Assembly: GCA_021307315.1 (NCBI GenBank)
Contig: JAJSPD010000045.1
Span: forward strand, 62,001 to 126,000
Source: Bisporella sp. PMI_857
Taxonomy: Eukaryota > Ascomycota > Leotiomycetes > Helotiales > Helotiaceae
Length of the DNA: 64,000 bases
Direction: 5' to 3'
In this document: piece after piece, positions 35,323 to 46,352 of the stretch
Position numbering within the stretch: position 1 is the stretch's first letter
How the letters are laid out: each line of letters opens with the position of its first letter
The notes under the pieces: generated by a model
The model's input: only the letters and a program-made list of their open reading frames with translations
What the model was told of the DNA's origin: nothing
Databases searched by the model: none
Made by a program: the position numbers and the translations under genes

Positions 35323-35499
35323 GTAGCAAGCTGACCCAGGGGGGGAAGGTGAATGGGGGATGTAAATAGGGGGAAATGATGATGTAAATAACTTTTGCGT
35401 GCCTACATACGCAATATCAATAAACTTATCCTTAATGTTAGAATGATGTGCTGCAAGGAACTAATACACTACAAGCCGAGGAAGAGACCCACTCAGTCT

Positions 35500-36640
35500 C
35501 CTCTCATTGCAACACATTCCACCTTTAATTAATACAGTCGCCAACGCGGACCCGCGTACCTTCCAGGCACTAGCGTCGACCTATCATGAATATGTGACTG
35601 GGCTGATGGACAAGACGAGCGGTGCGGCTTCTAACAGCCTAGCCAACACAGCAAAATCACGATTGCACAATCTGTCGCTCGCAGATACTAATGGTCGAGA
35701 GCGTCTTGTGGGTGGCTCTTCTCAAGAGAGGGTGGAAATGTTAGTCATGCTAGCATATTCTTTACGAGTATTGCCGTGGGGCTCGCGAATATCGCACCAC
35801 CCTTCTGGCGGGACATTTCTAAAACTATTATAAAGGGGAGTGATGTTGCGAGCCAGTCTCTCGGTGGCCAGTGATATCAGCTTGTCCTCCATCCGTTTTC
35901 AAGGCTAGACCGCAGTGATATACCCGTCGTACATTGTGGTTATAGATGCCTTGGACGGAGCACCTTGCAGCTCTTGGCCGAGGCTCAAACGGTAAAGACA
36001 ACTATTCGGGTCTTTCTATCGAACAGACCTGATACCCCGATCCAAAGCTTCATCTCTCATATCCGGGAGACTAAACTCCAGGACTTTGTACTTCATAATA
36101 TAGACTCCGTCATTGTCAATCATGACATATCTACATTTCTGGACTATATATTAAGAAAGGTTGGACAGGAACAAGCTCTTGAAGCTAGCTAGACAGATGA
36201 ACAAGCTATCAGCCTTTCGACCCAGAACGCTAGTAACCTATTCATCAGAGCTGCAATTTCCCGTCGCTTTATTCGTGAAAAGAAACAACTTGCTAAGAGT
36301 CGACTAAACACAATACTTCAAAGCAACGAATATATTCGTGGACTAGAAAAGAGCCTTAATGAAATATACTTTACTATCCTGAAAAGTTTTCACTCCTGGG
36401 ATTCTACGGAACTGGAGCGAGAAGCCTTATATAGTACGCGAAAAAAAAATTCTTGGAAGCAATGTGACCTTTTTTTTCCCCATTTTTCTGACTCTTTTGC
36501 TACGCTACTACACATGCCCGAAGGCCAGCTTGGCTGGGTGCTACAAGATTGTCACGGTATCTTGAAAAGATTATACTGTCTACTCCATCCACATCATCCT
36601 TCATTTCGCGACTTTCTGATTAACAGCTATTAGCAAGTAG
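35500..36640 (+). pseudogene. Decayed NACHT (NLR/HET-E-like) gene remnant
   Basis: Pieces of a NACHT protein can be read in order with breaks. DPRTFQALASTYHEYVTGLM-like text opens the remnant (about 35540-35840). A Walker B piece, YIVVIDALDG, lies at about 35931-35960 and is followed by a frame change into LQLLAEAQTVKTTIRVFLSN then RPDTPIQSFISHIRET and VNHDISTFLDYILRKVGQEQ. An in-frame TAG stands at 36190-36192. After it the frame continues with LSTQNASNLFIRAAISRRFI and LNEIYFTILKSF. Near 36535-36630 comes VLQDCHGILKRLYCLLHPHH followed by PSFRDFLI, the conserved end of the NACHT winged-helix part. The P-loop end and any repeat domain are missing. The remnant is dead, with at least one frameshift and one stop. 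Confidence 0.7.
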
Positions 36641-37305
36641 CTGTATACAGCTTATATCTACATATTTCAAACAGGATATTTATAGTACGGAAACTGTCTG
36701 AATACTTGTGACTAATATAAAAAGCAGTTAATTAAAGAAATGTTTTCCTCCAGATGTTCAATATACATATTTTTACCAGGTCCATTGTCTGCAAAAAAGC
36801 TGTGCTTAATTCAATAACCAAGTTTATCGATTTTTTACTGGTCTATTTGCTTTGCTGGCTTAAGGCTTTTAGCTGGATAGAAAAATCTTCAAAAAGGGTT
36901 TTTGCGATATTATCTCATATTTTAATAAGCTTTCTGGTATACTGAAGGATTTTAACTAATCGATACTAAATCGAATAAAAATCTCTATTTCCATGTGTTT
37001 ATCCGTAATAAAAAGCGATTTTCTCTATATAACTGATCGGTAATTGAACAAGCACTTTTCAACGCTACTGCATAACTATTGTTTTGCTCCGGGGAAAAGT
37101 ACCGTTTAGAGACGATTTAAAAAGCGTACTTCACTTTGGATTTAAACGAAACCGAAAGTATAAGCAAATTGGAATATGAAAATGCAGACGCTTAAAAGTT
37201 ATTCATTCTCGACTACATCATCCACCTTTTCACTAGATGATACACTGTTAGATTCGTAAAAGATCGAATACTAGGCTATAAGTTAAGCAGTTACAGGCTA
37301 GACAA
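36641..37305. other. AT-rich gene-free segment
   Basis: No coding frame, RNA gene or repeat structure could be supported. The stretch is markedly AT-rich compared with the flanking genes, consistent with decayed mobile-element sequence. Confidence 0.3.
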
Positions 37306-37479
37306 TGTCACCTCCCGCCTCTGGAGCACACCTGACCTATATTAGCCAAGCTCTCGGAGCGCCTCGTGTATATATAGCCTGATCTCCTCGAGCTCCTCTT
37401 CCTTCCTTAGCTTTATATTCTCTCGTATTATACCACCGTCGCCAACTGTATCTGTAGATTTACAGCGCGTTTCGTGACA
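37306..37479. mobile_element. Solo LTR with GACAA target-site duplication
   Basis: The 174-bp element starts TGTCAC and ends GTGACA, perfect inverted termini of the TG...CA type. It is flanked on both sides by the 5-bp direct repeat GACAA (37301-37305 and 37480-37484). A TATATATAG promoter-like core lies inside. No internal retrotransposon domains are present, so this is a solo LTR left by recombination. Confidence 0.75.
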
Positions 37480-37531
37480 GACAACGCGTGCCGAAAAATC
37501 AAGAGTTGGAAATCTTTAGTAGGTTCAAAGG

Positions 37532-37714
37532 TGTTACGGCCCTACCTCGCTTAGAGCCCCTGGCCAGTCTCCTGTATATAAAGCACTGCTCTCCTTCCTT
37601 TCTTCTATCTGTAGCTTGTTCTCTTTGTTATAACAATTGATAGTCGTTCACACCTTTGAGTCCCTTTTCCTGAGATCTACGGATCGAGACCCCTGTTCGC
37701 CTTGAGTTGTTACA
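37532..37714. mobile_element. Second solo LTR with AAGG target-site duplication
   Basis: The 183-bp element starts TGTTACGGCC and ends GTTGTTACA, again TG...CA. It is flanked by the direct repeat AAGG (37528-37531 and 37715-37718). A TATATAAAGC core is present inside. It lies only 52 bases after the first LTR and has a different sequence, so it derives from another family. Confidence 0.65.
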
Positions 37715-37718
37715 AAGG

Positions 37719-38514
37719 GGAAGTATACTGCAGTTTTGAGATGTTTTCTTATCAACTAAAAAAAAGGAATTGGACCGTAGTTGCAAATAAGTTCCTTGAA
37801 TATATTCTAGACAAAAATCACATCAAAACTGTTCTCACTTTCCTCAGGATGCTTTGTACGCCTACTCGCCTTCTATAGCATGACATAACGACTGTCGTCG
37901 GAAAACGCAAATAAGGTAATAGAATATAAAAAAATTGATTAAATTTCAAATTGTAATGACACCTCTTAATATTAATACAGCATCCTGACTGGATAGTCGA
38001 AATTGCTCTTCCCCAACTCCAACTACCCGATAAAATGGGCACTTATACATTGCGCTTAGAAGGAGGCGTATACTACTCGTACTTGGGGCCTGGCCTTCGA
38101 CAAGTGGAGGCTCGGACGCTGGCCGTTCTACCGTGACGTGGTCGTAGAGTCAAGAGACTTCGTATGTGCATTTCCGTAGTCAGAGTAAGGCGGCATTTTA
38201 TACTCTAGTCATACTAGTTAAAGTCGAAGTATACCGGGGGCTGAGGGTGTAGTGGTAGTTTTGCGGTAGGCATCGATGGTCGCGAAGCTAGCTGACTTGT
38301 CTCCCACGGTGCCCGTATATCACCTTCTAGCCATGGCATGAGCGTTTGTTCGAATTTAGGGTGTTGCTTTTGACTGTAGCTGTTGTTTGGGTCGACTTTG
38401 ACGTGCACTGAGCTGCCATAGCCTCGGAACTTCATACGCCCTCAATCCATTAGCCACGAGTGTCATCCCAAGCGATTTTGCCCACCAATGCAGACTTAAT
38501 ATGATTTCTCCATA
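37719..38514. other. AT-rich gap downstream of the NLR gene
   Basis: No gene is supported. A short minus-strand frame at 38214-38435 (starting KFRGYGSSVHVKVD) looks somewhat coding and could be a leftover exon of an older gene; I do not recognise it. Confidence 0.25.
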
Positions 38515-41500
38515 TCAGTCACTCGACTTGAACATCGCTGCCATGCAAGACCGACTCCGCCTTACCGCTTTGTGCCCGCCACATGCCGCCTGACACAGTG
38601 CCGCCGCCCCATTTGTATCCTTCCCCTCGATATGCCCTTTTGCTTTTAACAAGAGCCGCACCACCGCCTCGTGCCCTCCCATAACCGCCGAGTCCAGTGC
38701 TGTCTTCCCGTTTATATCCTTCGCCTCGACATCCGCTCCTTTTACGAGCAACAGCCGCACCACCGCCTCGTGCCCTCCCATAGCCGCCGAGTCCAGTGCT
38801 GTCTTCCCGTTTATATCCTTTGCCTCGACATCCGCTCCTTTTACGAGCAACAGCCGCACGGCCGCCTTGTGCCCGCTCCCAGCCGCAAAGTGTAGCGCTG
38901 TCCATCCATTTGAATTCTTTGCTTTGATATCCGCGCCTTTTTCCAGTAGCAGCTGTATAACTGCTTGGTGCCCGCTCCCGGCCGCGAAGTGTAACGCTAT
39001 CGCTTTACTCTTATCTGTCACCTCAACGTCTTTACTTGGTTTTAACAAAAGCCGCACTACTGCCTCGTGCCCTTTTCCAGCCGCTAAGTACAACGCTGTC
39101 CATCCATTAAAAATCTCCGCTTCGACGTTCGCCTCGTTTCTAAGCAACAGCTGCACTACCGCCTCGTGCCCTCCTCTAGCTGCCGAGTGCAGCGCCGTCC
39201 ATCCATTAAAAATCTCCGCTTCAACGTCCGCTCCGCTCTCAAGCAGCAGCTGCACTACCGCCTCGTGCCCTCCTCTAGCTGCCGAGTGCAGTGCCGTCCA
39301 TCCATTAGAATTCTTTGCCTCAATATCTGCACCCATCTTTTGCAGTAGTTTCACAACTATCTCGTGCCCTCCCCTAGCCGCTGAGTGTAACGCCGTCTCC
39401 CCACTCTTATCCTTCGCCTCGATGGCAGCCCCCCTCTCTAGCAGCAGCTGCGCTACCGCCTCGTGTCCGCTCCCGGCCGCAAAGTGTAGTGCCGTCGCTC
39501 CACTCTTATCCTTCGCCTCGATTGCCCCCCCTCTCTCTAGCAGCAGCTGCACTACTGCCTTGTGGCCTCTCCCAGCTGCTAAATGCAGCGCTAATAGTCG
39601 AAAGGTAGTCTTCGCCTGGATATTTGCCCCCTTCACCAGTAGCAGCTGGACAATAGCCTTGCTCCCTCTCTCGGCCGCCGAATGCAGCACTGTCCATCCA
39701 TTACATTTAATCGCCTTAATGTCTGCACCGCTCTCTAACAACAACCGCACGGCGGCCTCGTGTCCACTTTCGGCCGCGAAGTGCAAAACTGTACTTCGGC
39801 TTTCGTCCCTTGCATTAACGTCTCCTTTAGCCGCTAGAAGCAGCCGCACTACTGCTTCATGCCCCCCTTTAGCCGCCGAGTGCAGTGTTGTCTTTCCGCT
39901 TATATCTTTTGCTTCAATACTCGCTTTATTTGCAAGTAGCAATTTTACTACTTTTTCGTGTCCGCTCCCGGCCGCCGAGTGCAGCGCTGTCCATCCATTT
40001 GAATTTTTTGCCATAATATCCGCTCCGTTTCTAAGCAGCAACTTTACTATTTCTTTGTGCCCGTTTCCAGCCGCCGAGTGCAGCGCTGTCCATCCATTAA
40101 AATTCTTTGCTTTGATGTCGGCACCATTTTCTAATAGCAATTGCACTACCGAGAAGTACCCGCCTTTTGCCGCATAGTAGAGCGCCGTCTGGCCATTACC
40201 ATCTATTTTGTTCACTAAACCACCATGCCATAGCCTATTTATCCAACACTGCTTCAAAAGAAGATTTTTAGCAAGTGGAGCTATGCCAAAATAAGAAGCT
40301 AAATGCAATAGCGAAAATGAACTCGGTTGACCTCCGCACTCCTTCACGGCCCAGTATGTCTTCGACCAACTTTTGTAGAAGGGATGTGATAGGGCAAAAA
40401 CATCTTCTGAACCGGTCAAGTATCGTGCATGTTCCGGCCAATGGAGTGCAGCATAGGCCAGTAAAGGGAAGGTTTTCAAACGTGACGTATCTAGGCTCTC
40501 TTCGCCACCCGCAAGAGCATCATTTTGAAGGTATTCCAAACATTTTCGGGCAATTTCGAGGTTCGCCGTCTCCTCTTTGATTCGAAAACACTCCAGCTCA
40601 TGGTCCAGGCCACCAGTTTTGCGCAGGAAATAGTCCTTGGCTGATTGATGGACAAGACCAACTTCATTGTCCTTGATTGTTAGGAAGTTCCCACAATACG
40701 ACACTTGATCTCTTGTCACATCGTCGCAACAAAAACCAATAGATGCTCGGGCTCCAATAGCTATACCCAACTCTGAAAGTGTCAAAGGGCGAACAGCCAT
40801 AACGACCCAGCGCAATATATGGGCGGCAGTTTTTCGTCGATTAACATCAATCTGATGGAGCATACCAGCGTACAACTCTTCCAATCCTGATGGGAAAAGC
40901 CTCAAGGCGTTCTCGACATCCGTCGGTTTATATTTCCTCAACTCTTTGGCCACGATTCCAACCCAGAGGAATGTGCCTTTCGAACGCTTCAGGAAGACAT
41001 CTTTCACGTGTATACGTAATGACTCTGGATAACGTCCGTACGCAGAAAGTTCATCGACCTTGACTTTAATAAATTGGCGAATATCACTATTGATCTCGCT
41101 CTCTGCGTCTGAATCTAATGAGATTTGAGGAAAGCTTGATAGCTCCTGTGGTATGATATCGGGGAAATCGCGGCTGACAGCAATCAGCCTGAGATTGCAA
41201 CATGAAGATTCATTAGATTTTGTTGAAAAGAGATCTTTAAATTTCTTCAACAAAACTTCTAATGACGATTCGTCACATTCGTCAAGACCATCCAGGATAC
41301 AGTATATAGTGCGAAGGACTGGATCATGAACCATATTCTCGAAGATCTTCCAAAGCGATTCGAATGACGTGATAAACTGAGTTTCTTTCCGATCCGTGAA
41401 GTCCGGTAGAATGTGGTCAAACAGCTTTGGACGAAGTTTCAAAAACTGCCAAATGAGTCCTCTGACAATAGCGACAGCTGTATTTCGGCTTTTGATCTTG

Positions 41501-42626
41501 CTATCACAGAAGTATTGCACGAATATCTCGTCTTGCGACTTAGTCACATTTCGTTCGAGTTCTTCAGCGAGGAAGATTGAGAGAATCGTTTTGCCTTTGC
41601 CAGGACCACCAGACAACCATAGCAGTTGTGAACGGTCGGAACGGGGATGAAGCCATGTATTGTAACGCCGGTCAGCCTCGATCCATTTGCATGTACCATC
41701 GACTCTTGAACCCTTTACATTTATAAGCCTCTCTCGGTCATTACGCGGGTCGGTCACGAAGAGTGCGCTCAAGCAAGCCTCTCTGTTTGATCTCGAGCTA
41801 TCTATCAGGACATTAGCCAGTTACAATAGAAGTTTATTTGCACTCCGCATTTGACCCCTTGATATGAAAAATATAGCAACTAAGGAGAGAGTCGCACGCA
41901 AGGAAAGAATAAGATGTCTACATGAGCAAGACTAAGGCTTCCAGCCTGCAATGCAAAATAGTATTTTATTCTTGCTAGATGCTAACCCTTACCAAAGTTT
42001 TGAGTCTGGGCAATGTATTGCTTGCCAGAACCTGTGTTGTTGTTTTGATCTCCAAGGCCACTATGAATGTTTTGGGGGCCAGAGCCGTAGTTGGTAATTG
42101 CGGGAGAGGAGTCCTCAGAAATGTGCTCTGGCAGCGACGGTGATATTCCCGACAGTTCTTCTATAGCCTTGGCCAACTGTTCAATTTGCGCCTCAGTCGC
42201 TGCTTTGATCGCGTGGTTCCCTGCCAAGAGTTGTACGTCCTCCAACATCCCTTTCATCAGCGCCTCCACCCTATTTCCTTTACCCAACGTGCGTACAGCT
42301 TTGTAATAGCGGTCGAGTCTCGAAGTATCCGCCTGTGGGATAACCTTTTGAAATATGGTCTCCAAACGCACTGCCTTATCCTTGCATCCTTCTACAACAG
42401 GCTTCATCGCTATGCAAGACTCATCACCTAGATTGTATCTTTTCATGTGTCCTTCAGTAGCTTGGAGAGTGTCCCTGACAAGCGGGAGTCTTTGTGTCAC
42501 CTCGCGGAAGGCCTGTGGAAGACCTTCAGCATCTTGGGTAGCGTCGTAGACTTTCGTAATAGCATCGATAATCGCGATTGTGCCAGAGATCCAGCCGATG
42601 ACTAGGCCGCCTTCGGAGCCTGACAT
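38515..42626 (-). CDS. NLR: SesA-like domain, amyloid-type motif, NACHT, 17 ankyrin repeats
   Basis: Model complement(join(38515..41801,41993..42626)), 1306 residues (1330 if the Met at 42698 is used). The N-domain (AIIDAITKVYDATQDAEGLP, then QAFREVTQRLPLVRDTL) is the SesA-type head of fungal NLRs. It is followed by an Asn/Gly/Gln-rich motif, DQNNNTGSGKQYIAQTQNFG, like the amyloid signalling motifs of such proteins. The 191-nt intron falls inside the last codons of that motif. NACHT features: ALFVTDPRNDRERLI, P-loop GGPGKGKTI (about residue 275), Walker B YCILDGLDECDE (about 376), and a winged-helix part ending LVHQSAKDYFLRKT. Seventeen 33-residue ankyrin units (pattern NGWTALHSAA-GHEAVVQLLL) fill the C-terminal half; the last is truncated. 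Probable role: non-self recognition and programmed cell death. Confidence 0.88.
38519..40197. repeat. Tandem 99-bp ankyrin-coding repeats, 17 units
   Basis: The DNA is a head-to-tail array of 99-bp units with no spacer. Two neighbouring units at about 38680-38880 are almost identical at base level (I count two differences), and units at about 39120-39310 are also very close. This shows recent duplication or conversion inside the array. Confidence 0.85.
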
Positions 42627-43491
42627 CTCTGGATCTGTGAGTAATCGAGAGATTTGTAAAGGATCGGATGCAAAGAAGCTTGACTTATAAAAACCCATTA
42701 ATTAGCCTTTGACGTTCTATTCTTTGGCAATAGCTACTTACTCGTTAAGCATATAGGAGAATCTGACTTGACCGTTTAGCGACTCTGAGCATGAAGCGGT
42801 CTGCGTGAAATATTAGGGACAGACAAGGCTCATAGATGGAGAACAGAACGATGGTCAAATTAAAATGCCCCCAGAACTTGGTGGCTGGAAGGAATTGCCA
42901 TCGGCAAATATCACTTATATATCTGCTTATACCCCCTTCCCTTCCGGTATTAACGTAGCTGTACTCGGACATTGCCGTCCTAACATAAGGGCATGTACCG
43001 GCCTAGGCAAAAATTAATGAGCACTGGCCATTATTTAACTACATAGAGTAAAATACCTTGAAATCTAAACGGGTGATTGATCTGGCCACCCTTGGATACA
43101 CGGCTTATATTAGCCCCAGGCTCCCGACGCCCGAGTGGCTTAGAGCTATAAAGGCGTACTGCACCCCTTAAAATTCTCCTTTCACTTGTTCGCCCTGCTA
43201 AGGTGTGAGGTCTGGAACAAATTCCGAACCCCCATCCAACCCAAGTATTTGAATTTTTACTAGATTTCTTTTTGACCGTCTTGCCATATCAATAAGGAGG
43301 AAGATGGAGTGATTAGAAGACCAGATTTAGCATTGCTGCAGACAATACTATCCTAACAGTCGAATGGCTTGGGACTACCCGGAATAATACGAAGGTAAGA
43401 ATATTGTAATATTGTAAGCAGAACAAGTGGCGTCAACATCTTGATACAAAAGAGACACTCTTAGAGTAAGCTTCGCAGAATCAGCCAATCA

Positions 43492-43521
43492 GCCATCGCC
43501 ATCGCCATCGCCATCGCCATC
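43492..43521. repeat. Microsatellite (GCCATC)5
   Basis: Five perfect tandem copies of GCCATC, 30 bp, in non-coding sequence. Confidence 0.9.
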
Positions 43522-44514
43522 GTTCAGTGTCTTCCATCTCATCTTAGATGTTAAGTTAAAGTGACAAGGGCTTAGGGGAATTAGGAATCACTTATAATTA
43601 AGGGAACTATCTTGAAGATGTGGCTGTGTCTTATTCCAAATGCGCGACTATTGGAACACATTTAACTAATTGAGGATGGGGTAGTGCAGCCTTTTGCCCA
43701 ACCAAAATTTTGTGCGAGTCAAGTAAACGAGGCGATATGCAAATCTGCATCCGAGATGCATTTCAAAGTAACAATTGGATAATGCCACGCACTCTTTGTA
43801 CATAACGCTTAAAGTGTTTTAGTGCTCGAGGACGAGGGTTTGGGATTGGCAAACAGAGTAGGCACAGATACCCTTTACAATTCTGGGCCGTCTCTTAAAT
43901 GGCTATCAACGTGGCTCACCATTTTATAAAGAGTGGCGGGGTCCGCGTCTGGTCCTTATAGCCCTTCGATAATCTTCGATGCAGATAATACATTGAGTCT
44001 TCCGACATGTGAGGGGGAAATGGTCTTCAAGAATCTGAAATATAGCGCACACAAATTAAGAGACAAAAGGCATGTGCAGCAGGCCGTTTAAGAGAATGTG
44101 ACACGAAGTTAGACTTGTTAACGGGCAAGAAAGATTGCTATGCCGAAGAAGGCTTCAGGTCGGCCCAAAGCGGCACGCCTTGGCAATGAGCAAAGGGGGC
44201 CTGCTAGAGGATCCAATAAATCCTCTTGGATTCTAGGCTACAGGTATTCTAGAATTTGAATTTGCCTTCTAGGTCGCCTTTAATGGAAGTTGTTTGAGAC
44301 TGCGGGCCTGTGTCCGTCATCTACAAGACGCTGCAAGGCTCCATTTCGCTAGAATCGACATCCGAATACTGGCAGGAAGTAAAATAAAATACGAGCAGGG
44401 TTATATCAGTCCTTCCCTTGGGTTTCTCTCTTTTTGCCAAGCCCCTGCGGCGGAAGCCCAGGACACTTAGGATGAAAAAGGCTATAATTGTGGCTGAGAC
44501 TTGTTGTTACACAG

Positions 44515-44538
44515 CCACCACCACCACCACCACCACCA
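44515..44538. repeat. Microsatellite (CCA)8
   Basis: Eight perfect CCA units, 24 bp, in non-coding sequence. Both strands would give simple homopeptides, and no gene is attached to them. Confidence 0.9.
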
Positions 44539-45299
44539 CGCGATTCGGCAATGCAATGGAAAGGAGTAGTGATAAAGCAAGCAAACTCCCTACTAGTGTT
44601 ATGCACTATAAGGATCTGCCCCCCGGTCAGCCAAATGGGTTATGATCGAGTGCTTGCCACGTGTTGGATTACGACTGCTTATTGTTTTCATATAGGAGAA
44701 AGGAGTCATTGGTGCGTCTCTGCTGCCCTGGTTGAATATGGAAAATAAGCGAGTGCCGAAAGGCAGTATCCTACTGTTAAAGACCAAAAATCAACTGCTT
44801 CTGGTCCATGTTTTATTGTGCCTTATATTCTGGCTTCAACACACCCTCTCAGAGAACTACGCGTAAGTACGTAGTGTGTTCCCTGAAATACGCTATATAT
44901 TCAACTCTCAAAGAACAGGTCCTTGCTTATCACGTGCTATAAACAGAGAGTGTTTCAAGCTTCTAGAGTGGTTGGCTGATATTGAGAATGTCAATAAGCC
45001 GATCCTAATATCAATAGTTAATTGCCTAGTGTTGATATTGAAGAATTTTTGAGCACACAGTAACATATTTTCAAATCCGCATAAAGAAAGGCTGCTGAGC
45101 TGTTGTGGCGGGTTCACTTGTTGTGCAATCCGTCATAATGAAGTTAGAGTAGTGTTAGTGTAAGATAGCTAGCCCACATAGATGAAATGCAAAGTGGCCG
45201 TAGCCTTTATTAACTCCGTCACTCCTCTGAGTTTAAACAAATGTCAGAAAAATAATTCATTCCGACGTTTCACGAATATTCCTTGTAGCTCTTGATTTA

Positions 45300-45800
45300 A
45301 ATTGACACTACATATCTGGAATTTTTTTGAATAAACTGAGTTGCTGCTCCAAGTTCACATTCATAAATTGACCCACCAATGGCGCAGAATAAGAATCTGA
45401 TTAAAGTACGAATCCAATGTTTTCTACTAAATACATACATTGTAGATCTGCAGATGGTAAATTTCGTTACAATGTTGGACAAGCAGCAAAAAGAGTAAAA
45501 GGCTCAGAAGAAATCGCAGCACTATTCAAGTCTTGGCCGTTATTGAAAATAACAAGTTCCTCCGATGTCCCAGGTCTTTTTACGAGATTAATATCTATAC
45601 GGGCTATATAGATATCCAATAAACTATCCGGCTGGCCGACAGTACCAATAGCAGTAAGCCAGTCCTATACCCAATACAGCACGTATATCTCCAAGCGCAA
45701 CAACTGTTGATGGTATTGTAATTCAGCTTGACACTATAAATCCGCGCTGAGGTACCACTCCACTTGTAGCAACGCAGCGTACTTGATACATGGTTGCTGG
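45300..45800 (-). pseudogene. Degraded fragment of an unrecognised gene
   Basis: Minus-strand frames separated by stops and a frame change read like protein: VVPQRGFIVSS, stop, ITIPSTVVALGDIRAVLGIG, frame change, GQPDSLLDIYIARIDINLVK then RPGTSEELVIFNNGQDLNSA, AISSEPFTLFAACPTL, stop, RNLPSADLQCMYLVEN, and finally VGQFMNVNLEQQLSLFKKIP. The residue patterns are more protein-like than chance frames nearby. I cannot name the family, and the surrounding AT-rich DNA fits a decayed copy. Confidence 0.35.
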
Positions 45801-46352
45801 TAAGTAGAATGTGGTAAAATTGTGTCTCATTGCTGCTACTACTACAATGCGTTCTTTTAACGTACCCGATAGGTCAGCGGAACAGATATGTCAGTGAAAC
45901 AGTAGCCCTCAACCACCACCACTTTTTGCCTTTTGAATTCCATATATAAGCATTGGCCGCGCTTAATTAGGGGGTAGCCACATTTCTGCAACATTGATCA
46001 GGGTCTTGTGCGAGAGAATAGTGACCTATTGATGGCAAACATCTCGTCCACAGCCATATAACTTTCGATATTAGAGGAGTTAAGGTTTAGTTCACCCCTC
46101 CATTAGGAGCGCATGGATAAGGTGGTCAAAACCAACGGACTGCCATGTTCGACGTCATCATTAATTCTCGATTTAACTATGAAGAAACTCTACGGGCAAT
46201 TCTCTATCTTTGGAAGAGAAAGATCTCGGTAAGCGGGTTTTCTGAAAGATTCGTCCGTTTTACCGATACCGTTACGGGTATCACGAGGCAGCCAGTCCCT
46301 TAATATACAAGTCTCTGGTTAAAACTATATGGAATTGGAAGGGAACTACTGC
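45801..46352. other. Gap downstream of the RING-H2 gene
   Basis: 552 bases with no supported coding frame or repeat; presumably the 3' untranslated region plus decayed sequence. Confidence 0.3.

Larger units (their letters stand above)
42627..45299. other. 2.7-kb gene-free stretch with simple repeats
   Basis: No gene is supported. The segment at about 43080-43200 (CTTATATTAGCCCCAGGCTC, then a CTATAAAGGC core) shares short words with the solo LTR at 37306 and may be an old LTR, but I see no termini or target-site duplication. Two microsatellites are listed separately. A short palindrome, ACTACG/CGTAGT, occurs near 44857. Confidence 0.3.

Noticed and set aside
38867..40177. Long plus-strand open frame (436 codons) opposite the ankyrin array
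   Set aside because: The regular Ser/Ala/Cys pattern repeats every 33 residues and mirrors the ankyrin units on the other strand; it is a by-product of the tandem repeat.
38519..40197. Regular 99-bp repeats considered as a CRISPR-like or satellite array
   Set aside because: There are no spacers, the units are in a single coding frame, and they translate to canonical ankyrin repeats.
41982..42698. SesA-like frame as a separate small gene next to the NACHT-ankyrin gene
   Set aside because: A GT-AG intron joins both frames in phase and produces the usual linker text (REACLSALFVTDP), so one fused NLR is the better model, although intron retention could still give the short protein.
43492..43521. 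GCCATC tandem copies considered as a regulatory or CRISPR array
   Set aside because: Perfect head-to-tail 6-bp units without spacers are a simple microsatellite.
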